Shown: piece after piece, positions 1-5,823 of the stretch
How the letters are laid out: each line of letters starts with the position of its first letter
Position numbering within the stretch: position 1 is the first letter of the stretch
Assembly: GCA_946480655.1 (NCBI GenBank)
Contig: CAMLKN010000113.1
Span: 1-7,226 of the forward strand
Origin: an uncultured Devosia sp.
Lineage (GTDB): Bacteria; Pseudomonadota; Alphaproteobacteria; Rhizobiales; Devosiaceae
Reading direction: 5' to 3'
Length of the DNA stretch: 7,226 nucleotides
Notes under the pieces: generated by a model
Databases searched by the model: none
What the model saw: only the letters and a program-made list of their open reading frames with translations
What the model was told of the DNA's origin: nothing
Translations under genes and position numbers: made by a program

Positions 1-24
1 AGCCGGTCCCCGAGGGGCAGGCTC

Positions 25-2121
25 ATGCGCCTTTCGGGAGACTGCATGATGACTTTGCTTCAGACATTTTCGGTGGCGGCTCTGGCCACCACGGCCCTGA
101 CCATGCCGGCCTGGGCGGCCGGTACGGTGACCGATCCAGGGGAGGTCGTGCCGGGGCGCTACTGGAGCGACGCCGTCGGCGTCAGCGGGAATGGCCAGTT
201 CATCGTCGGGCGGGGCTATGACGGCATCCGGCATGTATCTTTCCTGCTGACGCCCGATGGCGTGGTCCAGGTCGCCGATCCCACATGGTCGCTGCTGGCC
301 AACGATGTTTCCAACACCGGCGTGGTGGTGGGGCAAATGACGGCGATGGGGACAACCGCCTTCCGCTGGACGCAGGCGGATGGACTGACGGACCTGGGCC
401 GACTGGAAATGCTCAATGGTGGGGCGAGCTTCGCCTTGGCGGTTTCCGACGATGGTACGCGTGTCCTCGGGCACAGCAACCGCCCCTCGATCGGCATTTT
501 CGAAGCCTGGATCTGGGCGGAAGGGGCCACCACCGGGGTCCTGGGCAATCCTGAAATGTATGGCCTTGGCACGCTGGCCGGCGGGCAGGACAGCGTAACC
601 GGGGGACTGTCGGGCAACGGGCTCTGGGCCGCCGGAGGGGCTGTGAATGCGGGCGGCGAAGTGCGCGCTGTCCGCTGGTCGCTGGCCGATCTGGAAACCG
701 CCTGGACGACGATCCTTGACCTTGGCACGCTGGGCGGCGCCTCGTCCGGGGCCAATGACGTCAGCAATGACGGTCGCGTGGTCGTGGGCACGTCGATCGA
801 CACCAATGGCAGCAGCCGGGCCTTTCGCTGGGTGGAGGGGGCCACGGGCGGCGTTGCTGGCAATGTCCAGATGTATGACCTCGGCTCGCTTGGCGGGGCC
901 TCCTATGCCAATGCGGTATCTGCGGATGGCGCGGTTGTCGTGGGCGACTCGGAAGATGTCGATGGGAATAACCTGGCGTTTCGCTGGACTGCGGGCACCG
1001 GCATGATCAGTGTCGCCGACTGGCTCGAAGCGAATGGCGTGGTGCTGGGCGACCGCGAGCTCGAGAGCGCGAACGGCGTGTCTGACGACGGAAATGTCGT
1101 TGCCGGGCAGCAACTGGTGAACGGTACTTCGGTCCGGGCCTACATTGCGCGGGTGGTTCCCGATGAGGGCGGGGAGGGTGGCTCCGGCATTCTGGATGTC
1201 GACGAGTATACGCGCTCGCTGCTCGCCAATGCCCGGACGGCGCAGATGGGCGTGGACCTGACCTGGCTGCCGCTCAACGGTGCGCATCACCGGCCGTTGA
1301 TGACGCAGGGAAGTCTGGCCGATGACGCCTGCATCTGGTCGGTCAGCGACCTTGCCTACAGGGCCGATGCAGGGTCCGGAATGGCACTGACCGAAGTGGG
1401 CGGGTGTGGCGCCCTGGGCGGCGGGAGCGTGGTGGCCGGGCTGGGCGTGGGGGCCAGCACCTCCTGGCAGGGCCTTGCGCTTGGTGGCAATGCTCAACTG
1501 TCCGGCGCCTATGTGATGGGCGAGGTCGACTGGAACCCCGACGGCACGCCGCTCCTGCTGTCGCTGACCGGCGTGCTCGGGGGCTGGCAGGCCAATATCA
1601 ACCGCGCCTATACCAACGGTGCTGCCACCGAGATGTCGAGCGGGTCCACGGGTGTTGCGGCCGGCGTCATCCGGGCGCGGGTGGATTGGCAGGATGCGGC
1701 AGTGCTGGGCAATGTCAGCATCAATCCCTGGATTTCCGGCGCCATCGGGCGGACCGAGATGGGCGGCTATGTGGAAAGCGGTGGGGCCTTTCCGGCCCGT
1801 TTCGACGCGCAGGGCGTGGTGCAGGGCGAGGTCCGGCTTGGCGTCACTGCGGAAGCGGAGCTTTCGCCCCAGACGACGCTGAGCGGTACGCTGGAAGTGG
1901 CGCATCGCGGCGGTGACGCAGTGGCGGCCAATGGGCAGGTGCTCGGCCTCTTCGATTTCGGGTTGGGTGGCGGCGCAATGGGGGCGACCTGGGCGCGCGC
2001 CGGCCTCGATCTCGATCATCAGATCACGGAAGCGGTTCGTCTTTCTGGTTCGCTGCATGCAGCGACGCAGGGGCAGGATGCGACGCTTTCGGGGTCGCTT
2101 GGTCTTCGGGCAGTGTTCTGA
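25..2121 (+). CDS. HAF-repeat autotransporter (passenger plus C-terminal beta-barrel)
   Basis: Predicted outer-membrane autotransporter of 698 aa. Residues about 8-31 form a signal peptide ending in AWA. Residues 49-376 hold seven imperfect HAF-like repeats of about 43-54 aa, each with a core such as ANDVSNDGRVVVG followed by AFRW and often DLGSLGG. The repeats begin near residues 49, 92, 137, 190, 243, 295 and 349. A Gly/Glu-rich hinge (about 380-388) precedes a roughly 300-aa region of alternating hydrophobic strands ending in Phe, as expected for a 12-strand autotransporter barrel. Cys436 and Cys461 lie near the start of the barrel. Start choice is open: ATG 25 has GAGGGG at 12-17 and gives Arg2, while ATG 46 or 49 follows GGGAG at 36-40 and gives a shorter leader without positive charge. 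The passenger's function is unknown; a surface beta-propeller-like domain is inference. Confidence 0.88.
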   Translation: MRLSGDCMMTLLQTFSVAALATTALTMPAWAAGTVTDPGEVVPGRYWSDAVGVSGNGQFIVGRGYDGIRHVSFLLTPDGVVQVADPTWSLLANDVSNTGVVVGQMTAMGTTAFRWTQADGLTDLGRLEMLNGGASFALAVSDDGTRVLGHSNRPSIGIFEAWIWAEGATTGVLGNPEMYGLGTLAGGQDSVTGGLSGNGLWAAGGAVNAGGEVRAVRWSLADLETAWTTILDLGTLGGASSGANDVSNDGRVVVGTSIDTNGSSRAFRWVEGATGGVAGNVQMYDLGSLGGASYANAVSADGAVVVGDSEDVDGNNLAFRWTAGTGMISVADWLEANGVVLGDRELESANGVSDDGNVVAGQQLVNGTSVRAYIARVVPDEGGEGGSGILDVDEYTRSLLANARTAQMGVDLTWLPLNGAHHRPLMTQGSLADDACIWSVSDLAYRADAGSGMALTEVGGCGALGGGSVVAGLGVGASTSWQGLALGGNAQLSGAYVMGEVDWNPDGTPLLLSLTGVLGGWQANINRAYTNGAATEMSSGSTGVAAGVIRARVDWQDAAVLGNVSINPWISGAIGRTEMGGYVESGGAFPARFDAQGVVQGEVRLGVTAEAELSPQTTLSGTLEVAHRGGDAVAANGQVLGLFDFGLGGGAMGATWARAGLDLDHQITEAVRLSGSLHAATQGQDATLSGSLGLRAVF

Positions 2122-2150
2122 TCTTCCCGGCTCCTGCCCGGTTCAAGCGA

Positions 2151-2178
2151 AAGGCGCCGTCCGGGTGGACGGCGCCTT
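2151..2178. terminator. Shared terminator between convergent genes
   Basis: A perfect 12-bp inverted repeat, AAGGCGCCGTCC and GGACGGCGCCTT, encloses a GGGT loop. It lies 29 nt after the autotransporter stop and 19 nt beyond the end of the minus-strand SH3b gene. On the minus strand it continues into TCGCTTG after the stem's own TT; on the plus strand it continues into GGTGTTT. The T-tracts are modest, so bidirectional termination is inferred mainly from stem strength and position. Confidence 0.8.
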
Positions 2179-2197
2179 GGTGTTTGCGCGGATGAGG

Positions 2198-2842
2198 TCA
2201 GAAGGCCTGGTAGCTCGAGATGGCGTTGTTGTAGCTGCCCAGCGAGGGCTTGTCGGTGGAGATGGTGGTGCAGGCACCGCCATACCAGAAATCCTTGCAG
2301 ACGGTGACCTGGGCGCCACCCTGGAGCTTGATGGACGAGATGGTGTCGTTCCAGCCGCCGGGCAGGTTGGGGTCATCGTCGCCGGCATTGACGCAGAACT
2401 GGGCGCCGGTGAAGTTGTTACCCTTGAAGAAGCAGACCTTGGCCGGGACCGGGGGCGCCGGCGGCGGGGCCGGGGGCGGCGCATCGCCAATGCCGAAGGA
2501 GAAGCTGGGGCCGCCGGGGCCGACGCTCATGCCGAAGTTGAACGGGATGTCGGTGTCGCCACCGTTGCCGCCGCCATTGCCTTCATAGGGGGCGAGATAG
2601 TTCTTGGAGGCCCAGCCATCGGTGCCGGAGGCCCGATCGACGAAGCACCAGGTGCCCTGACACTGCTTGACGTCGACGATTTCGCCGGCGGCCAGCGTGC
2701 CGACCTTGGCATAGCCGGTGCCGGGACCGGTGCGGACATTGACGGCGCCGGTGGCGATGCCGGGAGCGGCCGAGGCGGCCAGGGTGGTGATCAGGGTGAC
2801 GGCGGCGAGCGCCGACCCGAAAGTGATGGTCTTGATGGACAT
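2198..2842 (-). CDS. Exported SH3b plus beta/gamma-crystallin (I36-like) protein, paralog A
   Basis: Small secreted or periplasmic protein of 214 aa. Residues 1-26 are a Sec signal peptide (Lys4, hydrophobic core, ASA/AP cleavage). Residues 32-84 form a bacterial SH3 domain, with VNVRTGPGTGYAKVG followed by the CQGTWC signature and DGWASKNYL. A low-complexity Gly-rich then Pro-rich linker spans 86-134. Residues 135-214 match the beta/gamma-crystallin fold seen in the peptidase inhibitor I36 family. Both halves carry an intact N/D-N/D-x-x-S/T-S calcium-clamp motif: NDTISS (165-170) and NNAISS (205-210). Six cysteines (61, 66, 137, 150, 182, 191) suggest three disulphides. AGAGGG 6 nt before the ATG supports this start. 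The ligand is unknown; protease inhibition, calcium binding or peptidoglycan contact are all possible. Confidence 0.87.
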   Translation of the reverse strand: MSIKTITFGSALAAVTLITTLAASAAPGIATGAVNVRTGPGTGYAKVGTLAAGEIVDVKQCQGTWCFVDRASGTDGWASKNYLAPYEGNGGGNGGDTDIPFNFGMSVGPGGPSFSFGIGDAPPPAPPPAPPVPAKVCFFKGNNFTGAQFCVNAGDDDPNLPGGWNDTISSIKLQGGAQVTVCKDFWYGGACTTISTDKPSLGSYNNAISSYQAF

Positions 2843-2898
2843 TGCGTACCCTCTTGTGTCTGGTGACGGACCGCAGGAGCGGTGCGTTTCTGAGCGCT

Positions 2899-2932
2899 AT
2901 TTGAGGGGATTCCGGCTGAACCCGTGCTGAAT
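2899..2932 (-). promoter_or_regulatory. Tandem TTCAG repeats and possible promoter of paralog A
   Basis: Read on the minus strand, ATTCAG (2932-2927) and GTTCAG (2921-2916) are direct repeats with 11-bp period. Ten bases after the 18-bp unit lies TCAAAT (2904-2899), matching four of six -10 positions, giving a predicted start near 2892 and a roughly 50-nt leader. A further GTTCAG copy is at 2958-2953. This is the arrangement used by OmpR/PhoB-family activators. The regulator is not identified; a ChvI-like or similar envelope-stress regulator is inference. Confidence 0.45.
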
Positions 2933-2996
2933 GCCGCATTTAGGCCACAAGGCTGAACGGGCCAGTTCCCGGCCTCGAAGATGAACGGCGCACAGG

Positions 2997-3028
2997 AAAA
3001 CGCCCGGCGTCTGGTCAAACGCCGGGCG
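2997..3028 (-). terminator. Rho-independent terminator after paralog B
   Basis: Perfect 10-bp stem CGCCCGGCGT/ACGCCGGGCG (3001-3010 and 3019-3028) with an 8-nt loop. On the minus strand it is followed directly by TTTTCC. It lies 25 nt beyond the stop codon of the minus-strand gene ending at 3054, so paralog B probably does not read through into paralog A. Confidence 0.85.
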
Positions 3029-3053
3029 GTTTAGCGATTCTCAGGGTTGGGTC

Positions 3054-3626
3054 TCAGTAAACCCGGATCGAGCTGAGGTTCCGGCGCAGGAACGGGTCTA
3101 GGACCGGCTGGCTCTCAACGAGGCGTTCGCAATAGGACTGGAAATTGCGGTCGCGGCAAAGGGCGGCGCTGGTAGCCGTCACCACGCGCACGGAGGAAAT
3201 GCGATTGTCCCAGCCCCAGGTGGCGAGATCCAGGAAGACATCGCCAGTATCGGCGCAGAACGACCGGCCGGTATAATGGGTGCCTTCATAGAAGCAGAGC
3301 TCGCCCCCGGCGAGATCGGGCCACTGGTTGTCGCTGTCGAACTTGGGCCAGTGCGGATCCTTGCCGAAATCGAGGTTGACGCTCATGGTCCAGCCGCGTC
3401 CGCCCGGGCCATCGACGAGGCACCAAAGCTTCTGGCAGCGCAGGATCTTGATGGCGACTTCGCCGGGGATTTCGCCGGTTACGTCATAGGCGGCGCCGGG
3501 GCCACTTTGCAGGATGAGCGTCTCGCGGCTCCAGCCATGGCTGCCAGACGCCGACAGGGACATTGCCGGCGCGGCCGGCAACAGGGCGAAGAGACAGGCA
3601 AGTCCAAAGGCAAGCAGCAAACGCAT
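3054..3626 (-). CDS. Exported SH3b plus beta/gamma-crystallin (I36-like) protein, paralog B
   Basis: Most diverged of the three paralogs, 190 aa from this start. Residues 1-21 are a signal peptide ending in APA. Residues about 30-85 form an SH3b domain (LILQSGPGAAYDVTG, then CQKLWCLVD and GWTMSVNL). A short linker (about 86-108) lacks the Gly/Pro-rich stretch of its neighbours. Residues 110-190 form the crystallin-like domain, with CFYEGTHYTGRSFC and WDNRISSVRV. DNRISS (140-145) keeps the calcium-clamp pattern, but the second site is degenerate (RRNLSS, 181-186). Six cysteines (64, 69, 111, 124, 157, 166) align with the paralogs. The start is uncertain: ATG 3647 adds seven residues (MTTWNQP), and neither ATG has a strong ribosome site. 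A TTG at 3689 is unlikely because it falls in the terminator of the upstream gene. The function is probably periplasmic but unknown. Confidence 0.82.
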   Translation of the reverse strand: MRLLLAFGLACLFALLPAAPAMSLSASGSHGWSRETLILQSGPGAAYDVTGEIPGEVAIKILRCQKLWCLVDGPGGRGWTMSVNLDFGKDPHWPKFDSDNQWPDLAGGELCFYEGTHYTGRSFCADTGDVFLDLATWGWDNRISSVRVVTATSAALCRDRNFQSYCERLVESQPVLDPFLRRNLSSIRVY

Positions 3627-3689
3627 GGGTTGATTCCATGTTGTCATCCGGCCCGAAGTAAGCCCGACAAATTCAACAGTGTAAAGCAA

Positions 3690-3716
3690 GACGCCGCTCC
3701 CGGAGGAAGCGGCGTC
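3690..3716 (-). terminator. Terminator after paralog C
   Basis: Perfect 9-bp stem GACGCCGCT/AGCGGCGTC (3690-3698 and 3708-3716) with a 9-nt loop. On the minus strand it is followed by the T-rich TTGCTTTAC. It lies 26 nt beyond the TAA of the gene at 3743-4396 and 63-90 nt upstream of the start of paralog B, so it separates the two transcripts, perhaps incompletely. Confidence 0.75.
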
Positions 3717-3742
3717 GAAATGTCGTTAAGCCCGAGTATTAC

Positions 3743-4396
3743 TTAGCGGGTGCGGATCGAGGCGACGTAGTCGTCGAAATCACCCAGCGAAGAGGCGCTG
3801 GTGGTGTAGGTGCGGCAGACGCGATAGTTGGTCTCGGCGCAGACCTGCACTTCATAGCCACCGGGATTGTCGATGGAGGAGATGCGGTCGGTCCAGCTGC
3901 GCAGGTCACGGGTGGATTCACCGGGGGTCATGCAGAAGCTGTCGCCACGGAAGCGGGTGCGATCGTAGAAGCAGATTTCGTCTTCGATCGGCTGAATCAC
4001 CGGCGGGCGGGGCTGCGGCTGGGGCTGGTTGCCGATGCCGATGCTGATCTGGCCGCCATTGGGGCCGCCAATGGTGAAGCCGAAGGAAATGCCGGGGTTA
4101 GATGGGTTCACGGGCCGGCCGCCGGCACTGAGATAGCTGGCCGAGACCCAGCCGTCAGGACCCGGCTTGGTGATGTAGCACCAGGAGCTCTGGCACTGCT
4201 GCACATCGACCTGCTGGCCGGCGCGGGCCACGTCGACCACGGCATAGTTGGTGCCCGGGCCGGAGCGCACATTCACGTTCGTGGTGATGGTGCCCGGGGC
4301 CGCATAGGCGGCGGGCAGGAAGACAACCACGGCCGCTGCGGCGACTGCGACGCCGGTGGCCAGGTTCAGAAGATTCTTGCGGGTCTGACGATGCAT
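3743..4396 (-). CDS. Exported SH3b plus beta/gamma-crystallin (I36-like) protein, paralog C
   Basis: Secreted or periplasmic protein of 217 aa. Residues 1-32 are a signal peptide with a basic n-region (MHRQTRKN) and AYA/AP cleavage. Residues 38-89 form an SH3b domain (VNVRSGPGTNYAVVD, CQSSWCYIT, DGWVSASYL). The linker 92-139 is Gly-rich (FGFTIGGPNGGQISIGIG), then Pro/Gln-rich, and closely matches the linker of paralog A. Residues 140-217 form the crystallin-like domain, with CFYDRTRFRGDSFC. Both calcium-clamp motifs are imperfect: TDRISS (169-174) and DDYVAS (208-213). Cysteines 68, 73, 142, 155, 186 and 194 match the family pattern. The start at 4396 is preferred over an in-frame ATG at 4414 because AGGGAG sits 6 nt before it and the signal peptide begins correctly. 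The ligand is unknown. Confidence 0.86.
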   Translation of the reverse strand: MHRQTRKNLLNLATGVAVAAAAVVVFLPAAYAAPGTITTNVNVRSGPGTNYAVVDVARAGQQVDVQQCQSSWCYITKPGPDGWVSASYLSAGGRPVNPSNPGISFGFTIGGPNGGQISIGIGNQPQPQPRPPVIQPIEDEICFYDRTRFRGDSFCMTPGESTRDLRSWTDRISSIDNPGGYEVQVCAETNYRVCRTYTTSASSLGDFDDYVASIRTR

Positions 4397-4486
4397 GACA
4401 TGCTCCCTCGACATGGTCTTTCCGGCCCCGAACCTTCGGGACGACGCTGGCGGCGACCACGCCTATTCTATTGTGACTCCAGAAAC

Positions 4487-4511
4487 GAGTTCCGGGTGCA
4501 AAGAGTTCCGG
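4487..4511. repeat. 9-bp direct repeat upstream of paralog C
   Basis: GAGTTCCGG occurs at 4487-4495 and again at 4503-4511, a 16-bp period. It lies about 90-115 bp upstream of the start codon of the minus-strand gene at 4396, inside its leader or promoter region. It could be an operator, but no regulator is recognisable and chance is possible. Confidence 0.3.
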
Positions 4512-4587
4512 CATGGCTAACGAGCAACGCACGAGTGATCCGCCCCCGAACCCGCTGGTTCGATGGGCGCAAAAAAGCAGATGCTGG

Positions 4588-4604
4588 CTGAACGCAAGCT
4601 GAAC
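4588..4604 (-). promoter_or_regulatory. Tandem GTTCAG repeats upstream of paralog C
   Basis: On the minus strand, GTTCAGCTTGCGTTCAG is two exact GTTCAG copies with 11-bp period. It begins 9 nt after the stop codon of the thioesterase gene and lies about 190 bp upstream of paralog C. The same spacing is seen before paralog A and the DUF2147 gene. No convincing -10 is visible; the sequence 10 nt downstream is TTTTTT (4576-4571). If this is the promoter, the mRNA leader would be long, about 170 nt. Confidence 0.4.
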
Positions 4605-4612
4605 GGAAATAT

Positions 4613-5002
4613 TCAGCTCTGGGGGATGACCCGCTTCTGGCCGTTCTCGTCGAGCGAGACATAGACAAAGCGTGCGTCGGTGACCTTGCTGCGGTCGGCG
4701 AGGCGATTGCGGCGCACCCAGGCCTCGAGGCCGACTGTGATCGAGGTGGTGCCGATCCGTTCGATCTCGGCATAGACGCAGAGCACGTCGCCGACCTTGA
4801 CCGGTGCGATGAAAGTCATGGCCTCGACAGCGACGGTGACGACGCGGCCCTTGACCCGCTCGACAGCGGCAATGGCGCCGGCAATGTCCATCTGGCTCAT
4901 CACCCAGCCACCGAAAATGTCGCCGGCCGGATTGGTATCGGCCGGCATGGCCAGCGTGCGGATGGTGAGGGCGCCCTTGGGCTCGGTGGCGTCGTTCTGC
5001 AT
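4613..5002 (-). CDS. yciA: Acyl-CoA thioesterase, YciA-type hotdog fold
   Basis: Cytoplasmic hydrolase of 129 aa that cleaves acyl-CoA to free acid and CoA. The N-terminal block TLAMPADTNPAGDIFGGWVM followed by SQMDIAG (residues 17-42) is the signature of the YciA/acyl-CoA hydrolase hotdog family. It includes the Asn24/Asp28 region and Asp39, which by alignment from memory corresponds to the acidic catalytic residue of YciA. The strand AVEAMTFIAPVKVGDVL (58-74) is the usual hotdog core. The length fits the family (about 130-160 aa). Its ATG is only 3 nt after the thymidine kinase stop, with AAGGGA about 9 nt upstream, so the two genes are almost certainly co-transcribed and translationally linked. 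Substrate chain length cannot be told from sequence. No clear terminator follows it. Confidence 0.93.
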   Translation of the reverse strand: MQNDATEPKGALTIRTLAMPADTNPAGDIFGGWVMSQMDIAGAIAAVERVKGRVVTVAVEAMTFIAPVKVGDVLCVYAEIERIGTTSITVGLEAWVRRNRLADRSKVTDARFVYVSLDENGQKRVIPQS

Positions 5003-5005
5003 CGG

Positions 5006-5599
5006 TCAGGGTCCCTTTACCGGCCAGCGGCCAAACGCTTCCTCCCAGTGCTTGCGGCACAGGGAAACATAGTCGGCCTTTTCGGGGGCCACTGTATTGC
5101 CGTCGGTCTGCACCCGTCCATTGGCATCCCGGCGTACGACCATGGTCGCCTTGGCGCCGCACCAGCAGATGGTGCGGATTTCCCTCAGGCTATCGGCAAC
5201 TGCCAGCAGTTCGACCGCGCCAGGGAAAGGACGGCCCAGGAAGTCCGTGCGCAACCCGTAGCACATGACGGGGATGTTCAGCCGGTCGGCGACGCGCGCC
5301 AACTGCCAGACATGGTCACGGGTGAGGCACTGGACCTCGTCGAGGAAGACGCAGTCGACCTTGGATTCGAGGGCATAGTCGTGGATGCGGACGTAGAGGT
5401 CGGTGTCGTCGTCGTAGAGTTCGGCATCCTCGGAAATGCCGAGGCGCGAACTGATAATGCCCGGCTTGCCGCCGGCATAGGCCGCGCAGGTGAAGAGCAG
5501 CACGCGCATGCCGCGCTCGCGATAGTTGTAGGCAGCCTGCAGCAGCAAGGTAGACTTGCCGGCATTCATCGCCGCATAGGAAAAGTAGAGCTTGGCCAT
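5006..5599 (-). CDS. tdk: Thymidine kinase (type II, E. coli Tdk-like)
   Basis: Phosphorylates thymidine to dTMP with ATP in the salvage pathway; cytoplasmic, 197 aa, close to E. coli Tdk (205 aa). LYFSYAAMNAGKST (4-17) contains the P-loop. FLDEVQCL (85-92) carries the catalytic Glu88. CYGLRTDFLGRPFPGA (113-128) belongs to the nucleoside-binding region. Zinc ligands Cys145, Cys147, Cys181 and His184 (TICWCG and VSLCRKH) match the E. coli pattern. The frame stays open 64 codons upstream to 5791, but the extension is Pro/Arg-rich, crosses a strong terminator and lacks homology, so ATG 5599 is chosen although its ribosome site is weak. The gene precedes the thioesterase by 3 nt. I see no promoter of its own between the terminator at 5676 and the start codon, so expression may depend on readthrough. 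Confidence 0.95.
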   Translation of the reverse strand: MAKLYFSYAAMNAGKSTLLLQAAYNYRERGMRVLLFTCAAYAGGKPGIISSRLGISEDAELYDDDTDLYVRIHDYALESKVDCVFLDEVQCLTRDHVWQLARVADRLNIPVMCYGLRTDFLGRPFPGAVELLAVADSLREIRTICWCGAKATMVVRRDANGRVQTDGNTVAPEKADYVSLCRKHWEEAFGRWPVKGP

Positions 5600-5675
5600 T
5601 GTCGCGCCCGAAAGATCGGCTTCACTTTTGGCGCAGGCAGTGGCCCGGGGCGAGGCAGAATCCGTCCCGCTCCAC

Positions 5676-5702
5676 AAAAAAAGAGGCCGCCCTGAGGCGG
5701 CC
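5676..5702 (-). terminator. Strong Rho-independent terminator upstream of tdk
   Basis: On the minus strand GGCCGCC, loop TCAG and GGCGGCC form a perfect 7-bp hairpin (5685-5691 and 5696-5702). It is followed by TC and seven Ts (5682-5676). It lies 76 nt before the tdk start and no minus-strand protein gene ends just upstream of it, so it must end a non-coding RNA or attenuate the tdk-yciA transcript. Confidence 0.88.
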
Positions 5703-5817
5703 AGGACCGAATTGGATCGGTCGGGAAGGCCGGGGGTTGGCGGTCCGGGCCTTCCGATGGCGGCGCGGCGTTGGGGACGCGGGGCCGTCAATCCTGGCCA
5801 ATGGGGGGAGCCGGGAT
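5676..5817 (-). ncRNA. Candidate C-rich small RNA (or tdk leader attenuator)
   Basis: Predicted transcript of about 140 nt between a Pho-box promoter and a strong terminator. In the 3' half three hairpins follow in series: GGAAGGCC/GGCCTTCC (5755-5748 with 5731-5724), GACCGA/TCGGTC (5722-5717 with 5710-5705), then the terminator. C-rich stretches, CTCCCCCC at 5810-5803 and CCAACCCCC in the loop of the first hairpin, could pair with G-rich ribosome sites, as anti-Shine-Dalgarno sRNAs of other alphaproteobacteria do. GGCCAGGA (5799-5792) is perfectly complementary to TCCTGGCC (5706-5699) and would break the terminator stem if formed. It matches no RNA family I recognise (not 6S, SRP RNA, tmRNA or RNase P). 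Existence and ends are inferred from sequence only. Confidence 0.5.
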
Positions 5818-5823
5818 GGCTGG

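Noticed and set aside
1913..2866. Plus-strand 317-codon open frame overlapping the autotransporter end and paralog A
   Set aside because: It is a GC-rich shadow antisense to a gene with a clear signal peptide, two domains and a good ribosome site, and it crosses the terminator hairpin.
3650..3686. Sigma70-like promoter for paralog B (TTTACA, 17 nt, CTTACT)
   Set aside because: The -10 matches only three of six positions and the -35 sits in the terminator tail, so it is too weak to annotate.
3627..3689. TTG start at 3689 for paralog B
   Set aside because: The codon lies immediately after the terminator stem of paralog C, in its T-rich tail, and the added residues would place a polar stretch before the signal peptide.
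4397..4414. ATG at 4414 as start of paralog C
   Set aside because: The strong AGGGAG ribosome site lies between this ATG and the next one, at correct spacing only for ATG 4396.
4571..4604. Terminator after yciA based on six Ts at 4576-4571
   Set aside because: I could not find a stable stem directly before the T run; the sequence there is direct repeats, not inverted ones.
4155..5162. Minus-strand 335-codon open frame spanning tdk, yciA and paralog C
   Set aside because: It is out of frame with three recognisable proteins and has Arg/Gly/His-rich shadow composition.
5600..5791. 64-codon N-terminal extension of thymidine kinase
   Set aside because: It is Pro/Arg/Ala-rich, runs through a strong terminator, and the kinase fold begins at ATG 5599 exactly as in E. 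coli Tdk.
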